From Marinobacter sp. SS21 (GTDB lineage: Bacteria; Pseudomonadota; Gammaproteobacteria; Pseudomonadales; Oleiphilaceae), in NCBI RefSeq assembly GCF_028369065.1, contig NZ_JAQNDA010000004.1:62001-126000 (forward strand): a DNA stretch of 64,000 bases. The letters run 5' to 3'. Positions 36,830 to 45,598 of this stretch are shown here, one piece after another. Numbering within the stretch: position 1 is the first letter of the stretch; each line of letters begins with the position of its first letter. Made by a program: the position numbers and the translations under genes. The notes beneath the pieces were generated by a model, which searched no databases, was not told the origin of the DNA, and saw nothing but the letters and a program-made list of their open reading frames with translations.

Positions 36830-39800
36830 ATGACCTTTCGCGCCCAGACGGTTGTGGTCGCTTTGGTGGCGACAGTTGTCCTGCTTGGGCTGGTGGCGAC
36901 CAGCCTGTATATCCTTAAGGCGTCGAACGAAATCGCTTTTGAGCGGGAGCTGGACGCGACCGCGGAATGGTTGGCGGTATCGGCGCGTGACGCCGTGCTG
37001 TCCGCCGATATCGCGAATTTGGAAGCGTTGGGGGTGGAGTACATGCGGCGATCCGGTAGCCAGTATCTGCGGTTGTCGGATCGATCCAGTGCCCTGGTTG
37101 AACTGGGCTTGCTGGCGAGACCGGAAGCGCGGATGGCGGCCGACATTTCCATAGCCAGCGTTGATGATGGCATTTATGACGTGCGCAAATTGATTTATGC
37201 CGAAGGGATTCCTATTGGCCTGCTCGAAACCGGGGTATCGACCCAAAAGCTTGATTCGTTAATCTTGACCGCGTCGTTTCGCTTGGTTGGACTTGTTGTG
37301 CTGGGTGTCGGTCTTATTGCGTTACTGACGTGGGCATTGGGGCGCTATCTGATCCGTGATTTGGCTGAACTGCGAGATCGGCTGGCAAGTGTGGCCAGCG
37401 GTGACAGCCATTCCAAACTCCAGTTGGCGGGTGGTGGTGGAGTCTTAGCCGGTGTGGTCGACGCTTTTAACCTAATGACGGCTGAACTGCGGGCTCGCGA
37501 AGTTAAGCAGATGGATGTGCTGACCCAGGTGACCGACCTGGTGGAGCAATTGAAGGGGCGGGAAAAAGACCTCAATCTTCTGCTGGACACCGTCTCGGAT
37601 GGGGTCATAGTGACTGATGCCGGCTTATCGATCATCGATATGAACACCGTGGCGCAACACAACCTCCATGTGAAGCTTGAAAAGCGCAAGGGCAAATCCT
37701 TGGCGAAGCTGCTGGTCGACCCGACCGACGTGGACCGCATCAAACAGGCTTTGGCGCAAGCCCTGGAGTCGGCATCTGGCCGCCTACGCATCGGTTTCGG
37801 CAAGATACTGCTGTCGGCACGGGAGCATGCCCCGGTCTGGGTGGACCTCAACTGCGGCCTGCTGCGAACCGAGCAAGAGACCCAGCTAGTCTTTTCATTT
37901 CGAGACCTGACCCATGAACTGGAAAATTTTTCAGAGATGGAGCGTCGTGATCTGCTCAACAAGGCGGTAAGTGTCGCCAGCGAAGACGGCATTCTGGTGC
38001 TCGATTATGATAACCGGGTGGTGGATGTCAATCCGAGCTTCAGCGCCATTTTCGGGCTCACTCGGGAGAACGTTCTGTTCAGTCAGATTTCGGAGGTGCT
38101 TAAGCCCCAGCCGGGGGAGGTTTCCATTGCGGAATTGGTTGCAGAAGCTACCGAAATGGGTGACCAGAGCCGGATGCGGCAAAAATACCTGAAACTGAGT
38201 CTGGGGGATGACAAGGTGGTTCCCGTGGGCATCAGTGGATTCCATTTCATGTGGTCCGGTCGAGGCTATACCACCTTGATGATTCACGACTTACGCGAGC
38301 AGAGCCAGACCGAGCGGAGCCTGGTTGAAGCAAAAGAGATTGCTGAACGGGCGAGTCAAGCCAAGTCTGATTTCCTGTCCCATGTAACCCATGAAATCCG
38401 CAGCCCCCTTAATTCGGTGATCGGCTGTTTCGAGCTGATTTCGGACACTGGCATGGATGCGAGGCAAAAAACGTTGATTGGTGCTGCGCGCAAGTCCGCC
38501 GATGCGTTGTTATCCCTTGTCAATAACATCCTGGATTTTGCGCGCATCGAAAAAGGCACCATCGAACTGGAAAACGAGGCCTTTCAAATAGTTGATGTCG
38601 TTGAGAGTGTGGTGGACATCAAATCGCTTCAGCCGATGAACGGCGAAATTTCGCTCTCTCTGATCGTAGATCCTGCTGTCGACCTGGAATGCGTCGGCGC
38701 GGCGGTGAGACTCCGGCAGGTACTGCTGAACCTCCTGGATAACGCCCTCAAATTTACCATGGACGGGGGGGTTACGCTTGAAGTTCACCCTTCGGGCAAG
38801 GACGTTGAGTTTGTGGTGGAGGATACCGGTATTGGCATTCCCAAAGCGAAACAGGCGATCATATTTGATGCGTTTACCCAAGTGGACAGCACCGACGCAA
38901 CCCGGCACGGCGGTAGCGGGCTCGGCTTGACGATATCTCGGGAGTTGGTGGGCCTGATGGGGGGCACACTGGAACTCAATAGCGAGGTAGGCCTGGGCAC
39001 CAGAATGTCGCTAAAAGTGCCACTGAGTTGTCAGCGGCCGACCACCGCCAGGCCCCGAGTGCCTGCCGGTGGCCAGAGCGCATGGGTTGTCTATGGTAAA
39101 GCGGGCAGTGGCTGTTCATTGGTGCGACAGTTGAGGTTGTTGGGACTGGACGCTCATGCGGCGGAAGACCTGGAGTCATTACCGGCGCAGGGCTCCGCAC
39201 CCGATTGGCTATTTGTTGAAGGCAATGGGCCGATTGAGTCGAACTCTCTGCCTTCCGGATACCTGGCACACACGCGAATTGTTGGCATAGTGACCGCCAA
39301 AGAGGCGCTGAGTGAGGAGCACTGTCACGCTGAGATCAGTGACCTGTTGACAACGCCAGTGCGCTACAGCGATTTGCTGTCGGTGTTGACGGACTGCGAT
39401 GCCAAGCGACGAGACGTCGCATCAGTTGACGAGGACCGATTGGAGCGCGCGCGCTCAGACGAGTTGCCCAAGGCTAGCATCTTGTTGGCCGAGGACAGTG
39501 AGGCGAACCAAATGGTTGCGGTGACAATGCTGGAAAATGCCGGGTACCGGGTCACGGTTGCGATCAACGGCGTCGAGGCCCTGGCGGCATTGGAAAAGGC
39601 TCGGTTTGATCTGGTGCTGATGGATTTGCGGATGCCCAGGATGGATGGGCTTGAGGCAACCCGCAGGATCCGGAAATCTGGCAGTGAATATGCCTCAGTG
39701 CCGATCGTGGCGCTGACCGCAAATGCCACCCGGGAAGATCAGGAACGTTGCAAGGCGGCCGGAATGAACGGCTTTATCGGTAAACCCTTCCGACTCGAAC

Positions 39801-40213
39801 GCCTGCTGGAGACCATAGACCAGCTGTGCGGAAAAGGGGCTTCTAGCGAAGTTGAAAGCCCCAATCCCCAGTTGCCGTTGATGGACCCGTCGGCCTTGCA
39901 GCGCTTGCGAGCCGAAACCTCGGTGTCGGTGGTGGCACGGATGACCGAGGTTTTTGTCGTAGAACTCAAGCGTCGCCATAAGAGTTTGCTGGAGGCCATG
40001 GAAGCCGAAGACTGTCATCGCGTGGAAGACGAAGCACATACCATGAAAAGCAATGCGGCGACGTTCGGTGCGGTGTGTCTTGCCAACCTGGCCCGAGAAA
40101 TCGAGAAATCCTGCAAGCGCATGGATCGTGACAGGGTGTGCGAACTGTTGCCGGAGTTGGAGGAAGTGCTTACTCAAACCATCGCCGAGTATGAACTAAC
40201 AATCAGGGCCTAA
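36830..40213 (+). CDS. Hybrid sensor histidine kinase with receiver and HPt domains
   Basis: A 1127-residue membrane kinase. TM1 about 8-30, a periplasmic sensor to about 145, TM2 about 147-172, HAMP about 173-228, two PAS domains (about 247-360 and 375-490), HisKA with H521 in SHVTHEIRSPLN, and HATPase with LLDNALKFT, DTGIGI and GGSGLGL. A divergent receiver-like region follows (about 755-870, no clear Asp), then a true receiver with D932 in VLMDLRMP and an HPt with H1070 in DEAHTMKSNAATFGA. The path H521-D932-H1070 would end on the adjacent LuxO-like regulator. In Vibrio, the separate protein LuxU plays the HPt role. The ligand is unknown. Confidence 0.92.
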   Translation: MTFRAQTVVVALVATVVLLGLVATSLYILKASNEIAFERELDATAEWLAVSARDAVLSADIANLEALGVEYMRRSGSQYLRLSDRSSALVELGLLARPEARMAADISIASVDDGIYDVRKLIYAEGIPIGLLETGVSTQKLDSLILTASFRLVGLVVLGVGLIALLTWALGRYLIRDLAELRDRLASVASGDSHSKLQLAGGGGVLAGVVDAFNLMTAELRAREVKQMDVLTQVTDLVEQLKGREKDLNLLLDTVSDGVIVTDAGLSIIDMNTVAQHNLHVKLEKRKGKSLAKLLVDPTDVDRIKQALAQALESASGRLRIGFGKILLSAREHAPVWVDLNCGLLRTEQETQLVFSFRDLTHELENFSEMERRDLLNKAVSVASEDGILVLDYDNRVVDVNPSFSAIFGLTRENVLFSQISEVLKPQPGEVSIAELVAEATEMGDQSRMRQKYLKLSLGDDKVVPVGISGFHFMWSGRGYTTLMIHDLREQSQTERSLVEAKEIAERASQAKSDFLSHVTHEIRSPLNSVIGCFELISDTGMDARQKTLIGAARKSADALLSLVNNILDFARIEKGTIELENEAFQIVDVVESVVDIKSLQPMNGEISLSLIVDPAVDLECVGAAVRLRQVLLNLLDNALKFTMDGGVTLEVHPSGKDVEFVVEDTGIGIPKAKQAIIFDAFTQVDSTDATRHGGSGLGLTISRELVGLMGGTLELNSEVGLGTRMSLKVPLSCQRPTTARPRVPAGGQSAWVVYGKAGSGCSLVRQLRLLGLDAHAAEDLESLPAQGSAPDWLFVEGNGPIESNSLPSGYLAHTRIVGIVTAKEALSEEHCHAEISDLLTTPVRYSDLLSVLTDCDAKRRDVASVDEDRLERARSDELPKASILLAEDSEANQMVAVTMLENAGYRVTVAINGVEALAALEKARFDLVLMDLRMPRMDGLEATRRIRKSGSEYASVPIVALTANATREDQERCKAAGMNGFIGKPFRLERLLETIDQLCGKGASSEVESPNPQLPLMDPSALQRLRAETSVSVVARMTEVFVVELKRRHKSLLEAMEAEDCHRVEDEAHTMKSNAATFGAVCLANLAREIEKSCKRMDRDRVCELLPELEEVLTQTIAEYELTIRA

Positions 40214-40235
40214 GAGTGATTAGGGGTTTTATGTT

Positions 40236-41669
40236 ATGGAGACTGTAGCTGTGACTGGCCGAGTCCTCATTGTCGAGGACAGCGAGCTACTGGGAATGGT
40301 TTACCGCGAATACCTGGTGGCCGGTGGCTACGATGTGGTCCACGTTGAGAACGGAAAGCAGGCCCTGGTGCTGCTTGAGGAAGGCGGGTTCGATTTACTG
40401 GTGCTGGATCTGTCGCTTCCAGACATGCATGGATTTGAGGTGCTCAAGTCCGTGCAGGAACAGCAATGGCCAGTGTCCACTATTGTAGCGACCGGTCACG
40501 ATACGGCTGAAACCGCCATGGAGGCTATTCGCCTGGGGGCAGCGGATTTTTTGACCAAGCCGGTGGATGCCAGTCGCTTGATGGTGACCGTGGGCAATGT
40601 GCTCAAGCAACACCGGCTCGAGCACATCGTCAGCTCCTACCAGCAACAGATCGAGCGAGATCATTTCGAGGGCCTGATTGGCGCTTCGCCGGTTATGCAA
40701 AGTGTGTATCGAATCATCGAAACCGCGGCGCCCAGCCAGGCTAGCATCTTCATTACTGGCGAAAGCGGTACCGGAAAAGAGTTGTGCGCCGAGGCCATTC
40801 ATCGGCAGAGCGGTCGGGCTGGTGGCCCCCTGATTACCCTCAATTGCGCTGCGATTCCAAAGGACTTGATGGAGAGCGAGATTTTCGGTCATGTGAAAGG
40901 CGCTTTCACCGGCGCCCATACCGATCGGGAAGGGGCGGCGAGCATGGCGGACGGCGGCACGTTGTTTCTCGATGAGTTGTGCGAGATGGATTTGGATCTG
41001 CAGAGCAAATTGCTGCGCTTCATTCAGAGCGGCACGTTTCAGCGTGTTGGTTCTGGCGTAACCAAAAAAGTGGATATCCGCTTTGTGTGTGCGACGAATC
41101 GCGATCCTTTGGCCGAGGTCAAGGCCGGCCGATTTCGCGAGGACCTGTATTACCGGCTCCATGTCATCCCCCTGCGGTTGCCGCCGCTGCGGGAGCGAGG
41201 CGAAGACATTCTTTTGATCGCGGGGCGGATGCTGGAAGCTCTGTCGAAAAAGAACGGCAAGCGCTTCGAAGGTCTTGCGCCAGAAGTGGAGCGCTTAATG
41301 CTGAATTATCCGTGGCCGGGCAATGTCCGCGAGCTGGAGAATTCCATTTTGAATATGGTGGTGATGGGGGATGGGCGCCAAGTAACGGAAGATATGGTGC
41401 CGCCAAGCCTCAAGCATGGAATAGACCGGCGCACGATGACGCAGGACGAGCCGGATTTGGCGTTGCTTGGTGACTCCGATGGCTTGGTGGCGTCGCGTAC
41501 GGCAAGCAGTATGGCGGATATCAAGCCATTGTGGCTGGAGGAAAAGCGCATTATCGAGCGGGCTATCGCGCTCTGCGATGGAAATGTGCCGCGGGCTGCG
41601 GCTTTACTGGAGGTCAGCGCCTCAACCGTATACCGAAAACGCCAGAGTTGGGCCGCGGAAGGTTTGTAG
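40236..41669 (+). CDS. LuxO-like sigma54-dependent response regulator
   Basis: A 477-residue NtrC-type activator: receiver (about 5-120) with D58 in LLVLDLSLPDMHGFEVL; AAA+ domain with Walker A GESGTGKE from residue 175, the sigma54-contact motif GAFTGA at 222-227 and Walker B GGTLFLDE ending D246-E247; Fis-type helix-turn-helix at the C-terminus (PRAAALLEVSASTVYRKRQSW). From memory, LDELCEMDLDLQSKLLRFIQ and the region around PLWLEEKRIIERAIALCDGNVPRAAA match Vibrio LuxO almost residue for residue, closer than to NtrC, FlrC or AlgB. The flanking DNA carries LuxO-type sites. It follows the kinase by 22 bp. Target assignment is inferred. Confidence 0.9.
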   Translation: METVAVTGRVLIVEDSELLGMVYREYLVAGGYDVVHVENGKQALVLLEEGGFDLLVLDLSLPDMHGFEVLKSVQEQQWPVSTIVATGHDTAETAMEAIRLGAADFLTKPVDASRLMVTVGNVLKQHRLEHIVSSYQQQIERDHFEGLIGASPVMQSVYRIIETAAPSQASIFITGESGTGKELCAEAIHRQSGRAGGPLITLNCAAIPKDLMESEIFGHVKGAFTGAHTDREGAASMADGGTLFLDELCEMDLDLQSKLLRFIQSGTFQRVGSGVTKKVDIRFVCATNRDPLAEVKAGRFREDLYYRLHVIPLRLPPLRERGEDILLIAGRMLEALSKKNGKRFEGLAPEVERLMLNYPWPGNVRELENSILNMVVMGDGRQVTEDMVPPSLKHGIDRRTMTQDEPDLALLGDSDGLVASRTASSMADIKPLWLEEKRIIERAIALCDGNVPRAAALLEVSASTVYRKRQSWAAEGL

Positions 41670-41680
41670 GCCGATTTTGC

Positions 41681-41695
41681 TTTGCAATTTGCAAA
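41681..41695. promoter_or_regulatory. LuxO-type enhancer dyad upstream of the CHASE gene
   Basis: TTTGCAATTTGCAAA is a perfect 7-1-7 dyad with exact TTGCA-ATT-TGCAA. It starts 12 bp after the luxO-like stop, and its centre is about 138 bp before the predicted start point of the promoter at 41800. Confidence 0.7.
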
Positions 41696-41758
41696 GCGAA
41701 TTGACTCGCAGGCTGCGTGCTGAAAGCGGTTGTGTTTTGGACGATTGCGTCGCGTTAC

Positions 41759-41771
41759 CAATCAATTGATT
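41759..41771 (-). promoter_or_regulatory. Consensus IHF site between enhancer and sigma54 promoter
   Basis: Minus strand AATCAATTGATTG fits WATCAANNNNTTR at every position. It lies between the dyad at 41681 and the promoter at 41800, where IHF bends DNA in many sigma54 systems. Confidence 0.5.
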
Positions 41772-41799
41772 TCATGGGTTTTATCTTGGGTTGTCAAAT

Positions 41800-41815
41800 G
41801 GGCTCAATGTTTGCT
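41800..41815 (+). promoter_or_regulatory. Candidate sigma54 promoter of the CHASE gene
   Basis: GGGCTC-aatgt-TTGCT: GG and GC are 10 bp apart and the TTGC box is complete. Predicted start about 41826, 21 nt before the ATG with AGGAG between them. Confidence 0.55.
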
Positions 41816-41846
41816 TGGTCTCGCTTAGCTGTTAGGAGAATTGCAG

Positions 41847-43889
41847 ATGGCCACTCTGGTGCAAAGTGAGAATTCGAAAAGCCGCCCGATAGTTCGCAAA
41901 CTGAGGGATTCCATTCCTGTCTTGGTGTCTTTAGCAATATTGACATCGTTGCTCGGCGTCTGGGGGCACCATGCGCTGGAACGTCAAGAATTACAGGCCG
42001 CCAGAGAGCGTGCCGCTGTTCTCAGTGAATTGTCCGTGTTGCGGGCTCGAATTGAGTCCTACCTCAATAACGAGCTGTTTCGGGTCAAGGGCTTGGTGGC
42101 GCTACCAATTTTGGATGATTCGGTGGATCCCGAAGTTTTTGCACAGGTGGCATCCGAGCTTGCCGGCAGTGACCCCAACGTTCTCAGCTTACAGCTTGCG
42201 AAAGACGGCGTGGTTAGTCATGTCTGGCCGTTTGAGCAAAACAAACAGGCGCTTGGCCATCAGCTTCTGGAAGACCCCCAGCGGCGTCTGGCGGCCGAGC
42301 TTGCGATTGACAGCCGCAGTCTGTGGGTTGCCGGTCCCGTCCAGTTGCTTCAGGGCGGTGTTGCTCTGATTGGCCGCTACCCTATCTTTACGAGAGCCCG
42401 AGAGAGTGAAAGCGAGCGATTTTGGGGCTTTGCTACCATTCTCGTGGATTGGCACGCCATTCTTGAAAGCATGAGTGAGCCACTTGAAGCTGACACCGAA
42501 TTCCGGTTCGCCCTGCGCGGCCTCGATGGCATGAGCAAGGCTGGTGAACAAATTTATGGTCAGCCAGATGTGTTTGCCTCGGACCCGGAGACCATGGAAA
42601 TAACACTTCCTGGAGGTACTTGGCAGCTTGCTGCAGTTCGTTCCCGGGACGGAACTGAGGACGCAACCTTCTACCTGGAGGTATTGATCTATGTCACTTT
42701 GGTCGCCTTGCTGACGTTCGGGCTGTTCGTCTGGGGACGCCGCACGTGGTCTCTGTCTGAGGCCTTGCTTGATGCGAAGCGGGCCTTGGTGGAGGTGCGC
42801 GCAGAACAATCCAGCTTTATAAAACATATTCCTGCGCCATTTGCCTGTTTTGATGGCAGCGGGAAGCTGGTGACGATGAATGATGATTTCAAGGCGGGCT
42901 TTGGCTCGGCGGGTAACCGGGTTGAATCCGGGATGTCTGCCCGCGAACTCTATGCAGAAGCGATCAAGGCCGGTGTTTACCCCCGTGTTACTGACACGCC
43001 CCTTGGCGAAGGCTCGCTGCTTGCGGAGAAAATTCATCGTTTCGACATTGGCCGGGGGGTGCGGGATGAGGCGCTGTCTGACGGCCGCGTGATGCGCTCT
43101 GTGTTGGGCCGAGCTTCGAACGGCAGCACGGCACTGATGTTAGTGGACGTGACCGATTTGGCCGTCAAATACGACCGATTGGTGGAGGCAAAGGATGAGT
43201 GTCTGCGGCAGAATCGACAGTTTGTGAACCAGTTATCGAGATCGCTGGAGGAGTCCTCCAGCCGGTTGCGGAAATTCATCGAATCCAGATCCACGGCCAG
43301 CGAGGTGCAGCTGAAGCATTGGGTGGATCAGGCCTGGTCCTGGAATCGCCAGGGAAAACAGCTGATCGACTGCGAACTTAATCAGCTGCCGTTGGAGGCC
43401 CACACCTTCAATGTGAAGAAGCTGATTGCGGAACTGAGCAACGAAGCGATCAGCTTGACGGGTATTTCTGGGCTGACGTTGTCCGTGGGGCTGGACGTCG
43501 GAGTGAATCCGGAAATTTATGCCGATGAACGAGTGTTGCTGAATGTGCTGGTTCAAGCCATTGCGCTGGTTGCCGAGTCGTCCTTTGATGACCGCATCCA
43601 CCTGCAGTTGGCCGTCACTGACGGGGGGAGCGCTTCGACGCTGCTGTTTCGGATTGAGCGTGTCGAGCGGCTGCCACTGGCTAATCATCTGCCAGATTTG
43701 CTGAAAGGCGGCGGTTCGCCTGGGGACGCCTACGAGGAACCCGAAGCGGAGGCATTTCGGGTGAGCCTGCTGGGGGGGCTGGCTCGGCAGCTGGGTGCCC
43801 AGCTGTTGGTGCGCAGCGAGGGTGAGCAACCGGTTGCCCTGGAGGTGTTGCTGACGCAGTCCTACGTGGTTGTCTTGGATGAAAGTTAA
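41847..43889 (+). CDS. CHASE-PAS membrane sensor with degenerate kinase module
   Basis: A 680-residue membrane protein: TM1 about 20-42, an extracytoplasmic CHASE domain about 75-215 (SLQLAKDGVVSHVWPFEQNKQALGHQLLEDPQRR), TM2 about 277-300 and a PAS-like region about 325-440. The last 240 residues follow the layout of a histidine kinase, but the dimerisation helix (NRQFVNQLSRSLEESSSRLRKF, from 456) has no phospho-histidine. The N-box position (DERVLLNVLVQAIALVAES) lacks the asparagine, and no G-boxes are seen. It is probably a signalling partner and not a kinase. ATG 41847 is preferred over TTG 41841 because AGGAG is 8 bp away. A LuxO-type control region precedes it. Confidence 0.82.
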   Translation: MATLVQSENSKSRPIVRKLRDSIPVLVSLAILTSLLGVWGHHALERQELQAARERAAVLSELSVLRARIESYLNNELFRVKGLVALPILDDSVDPEVFAQVASELAGSDPNVLSLQLAKDGVVSHVWPFEQNKQALGHQLLEDPQRRLAAELAIDSRSLWVAGPVQLLQGGVALIGRYPIFTRARESESERFWGFATILVDWHAILESMSEPLEADTEFRFALRGLDGMSKAGEQIYGQPDVFASDPETMEITLPGGTWQLAAVRSRDGTEDATFYLEVLIYVTLVALLTFGLFVWGRRTWSLSEALLDAKRALVEVRAEQSSFIKHIPAPFACFDGSGKLVTMNDDFKAGFGSAGNRVESGMSARELYAEAIKAGVYPRVTDTPLGEGSLLAEKIHRFDIGRGVRDEALSDGRVMRSVLGRASNGSTALMLVDVTDLAVKYDRLVEAKDECLRQNRQFVNQLSRSLEESSSRLRKFIESRSTASEVQLKHWVDQAWSWNRQGKQLIDCELNQLPLEAHTFNVKKLIAELSNEAISLTGISGLTLSVGLDVGVNPEIYADERVLLNVLVQAIALVAESSFDDRIHLQLAVTDGGSASTLLFRIERVERLPLANHLPDLLKGGGSPGDAYEEPEAEAFRVSLLGGLARQLGAQLLVRSEGEQPVALEVLLTQSYVVVLDES

Positions 43890-43904
43890 TCAGAGGCTCC
43901 TTAA
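43885..43904 (+). repeat. 20-bp dispersed repeat, copy 1
   Basis: GTTAATCAGAGGCTCCTTAA is identical to 53921-53940 and differs by one base from 57745-57764, the right end of the MITE-like element. This copy includes the stop codon of the CHASE gene. Confidence 0.75.
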
Positions 43905-43975
43905 GCGGGCGGCTCATCCTCGCCGTCCCGCCGAGATGGCGCCGTGGGCGCCCGTTGCTTGGACGCGTGGTCGCA

Positions 43976-44818
43976 TCAGGTGAGTCGTCCATCGCGATAG
44001 TCCGCCAGCGCCTGCTCGATCTCTTCCCGGCTGTTCATCACGAACGGCCCGTACTGCACGATGGGTTCGGCGATGGGCTTGCCGGCGATCAGCAGCAGGC
44101 GGGCGCCGTTCGGGCCACCCCGCAGGGTCAGGCTGTCGCCGGCACCGAGAAGGGTGGCGGCGCTTCTGTGTAGCTCGTCGCCGGCCAGCCGGGCGTTGCC
44201 TTCATAGAGGTACAGCAAGGCATTGAGTTCGACATCCAGCGGCAGGCTCAGCTCGCCGTTGGCGTTCAGCTCGATGTCCAGGTAGACCGGCCGGGTGCTG
44301 CCGCCGTTGACGGCGCCCCGATGGCTTTGATCGTTCAGCACCAGGCTGCCGGCAATCAATTTGATGGCGCCGCCATCGAAGGTTAGCCGCGGAATTTCCT
44401 CCGCCTGGATGTCCCGGTAGCCCGCCGGCTTCAGCTTCTCTGCCGCGGGCAGGTTGAGCCAGAGCTGGAAGCCGCGCATCATGCCTTCGTCTTGCTGGGG
44501 CATTTCCGAGTGGATGATGCCCCGGCCGGCGGTCATCCACTGCACGCCGCCGTTCTTCAGGTTTCCCCGGTTGCCCAGGTGGTCTTCGTGGAGCATGTGC
44601 CCTTCAATCATGTAGGTCACCGTCTCGAAGCCGCGATGGGGGTGGGCCGGGAAACCGGCGATGTAGTCCGAGGCCTGCTCCGAGCCGAACTCGTCCAGCA
44701 TCAGGAACGGGTCCATGCGCACCGCCTGACTTTGGCCCAGGGATCGCTTGATGCGTACACCCGCGCCGTCGGAAGTTTCCATGGCGGGGATGATCTGCCT
44801 GATGGTACGTTCGGTCAT
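43976..44818 (-). CDS. Pirin-family cupin protein
   Basis: A 280-residue bicupin of the pirin family (YhhW/YhaK type). The N-terminal cupin has the metal-binding set FPAHPHRGFETVTYMIEGHMLHEDHLGN and GGVQWMTAGRGIIHSEMP. Some relatives act as quercetinases, others as redox sensors; the sequence does not decide. GGAGGTG precedes the ATG. It lies 29 bp downstream of azoR on the same strand, a common redox-related operon. Confidence 0.92.
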   Translation of the reverse strand: MTERTIRQIIPAMETSDGAGVRIKRSLGQSQAVRMDPFLMLDEFGSEQASDYIAGFPAHPHRGFETVTYMIEGHMLHEDHLGNRGNLKNGGVQWMTAGRGIIHSEMPQQDEGMMRGFQLWLNLPAAEKLKPAGYRDIQAEEIPRLTFDGGAIKLIAGSLVLNDQSHRGAVNGGSTRPVYLDIELNANGELSLPLDVELNALLYLYEGNARLAGDELHRSAATLLGAGDSLTLRGGPNGARLLLIAGKPIAEPIVQYGPFVMNSREEIEQALADYRDGRLT

Positions 44819-44847
44819 GTCACACCTCCTCTTGGACCGGCTGAGCG

Positions 44848-45450
44848 TTAGGCGGTCAGCGTGTCAATATGGCTATCGGCCTGGTCCAGCGCCTCGGTCT
44901 TCCTGTCGTCACCCATGTTCAGGCCCTCGGCATAAATGAACTCAACACTCTTGAGGCCGAAAAAGCCCAGGATGGTGCGCAGGAACGGCGTTTGGCTGTC
45001 GTTCGGGGTGCCGGCGTAGATGCCGCCGCGGGCCGCCAGGACGTACACCGGCTTGTCTGCCAGCAGGCCTTTCGGACCGTTTTCGGTGTAGCGGAAGGTG
45101 ACGCCGGCGCGGGCGATGTGGTCGAAATAGGCTTTCAGAACCGAGGGTACGCCAAAGTTGTACATGGGCACGCCCAACAGCACCGCGTCTGCCTGTTTGA
45201 GCTCTGCAATCAGCTCGTTGGAGTAGGCCAGCACCTCGGCCTGTTCCGCCGTCGCATCGTCCTGGGCCGCCAGGAAGGCGCCAAAGCGTTCGGCGTCCAG
45301 ATGGGGCACCGGATTCTTCGCCAAGTCGCGAAGGTGGACCTGGGCATCCGGATACTGACGGGTCAGCTTGTCCAGGGTCTTGGCGACCAGCTGAGAAGAT
45401 TGACCGTTTTGACCAAAAATACTGGTGGTGATGACGAGGATGTTTTTCAT
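44848..45450 (-). CDS. azoR: FMN-dependent NADH-azoreductase
   Basis: A 200-residue flavodoxin-fold quinone/azo reductase. FMN is held by the N-terminal loop TTSIFGQNGQSSQ, the MYNFGVPSVLKAYFDHIARAGVTFRY segment and AARGGIYAGTP. Length and motifs match AzoR/AcpD. The true role is probably two-electron reduction of quinones. It is the first gene of the azoR-pirin pair. Confidence 0.95.
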   Translation of the reverse strand: MKNILVITTSIFGQNGQSSQLVAKTLDKLTRQYPDAQVHLRDLAKNPVPHLDAERFGAFLAAQDDATAEQAEVLAYSNELIAELKQADAVLLGVPMYNFGVPSVLKAYFDHIARAGVTFRYTENGPKGLLADKPVYVLAARGGIYAGTPNDSQTPFLRTILGFFGLKSVEFIYAEGLNMGDDRKTEALDQADSHIDTLTA

Positions 45451-45560
45451 GGCTGTCTTGCTCCAAGTTCTGTGTTGTCAGGCTATGGAGCTATTAAACG
45501 GGGATCAGCCGGGAGATGATATCGGAGAGATTTGGGCAGCTTGCTCAAAAAAACTGAATA

Positions 45561-45588
45561 AGCGGTGAGCCGGCGTGGGCTCACCGCT
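45561..45588 (-). terminator. Terminator downstream of speD
   Basis: AGCGGTGAGCC (45561-45571) pairs perfectly with 45578-45588 around a 6-nt loop. On the minus strand a run of seven T follows a few bases later (rc of 45546-45552). It lies 11 bp after speD. Confidence 0.75.
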
Positions 45589-45598
45589 GCGGCAGGGG

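Noticed and set aside
41670..41846. A Qrr-type small RNA gene after the LuxO-like regulator
   Set aside because: The enhancer and promoter are there, but the predicted start is only 21 nt before the CHASE gene with a ribosome site, and no hairpin with a T-run follows. It is an mRNA promoter.
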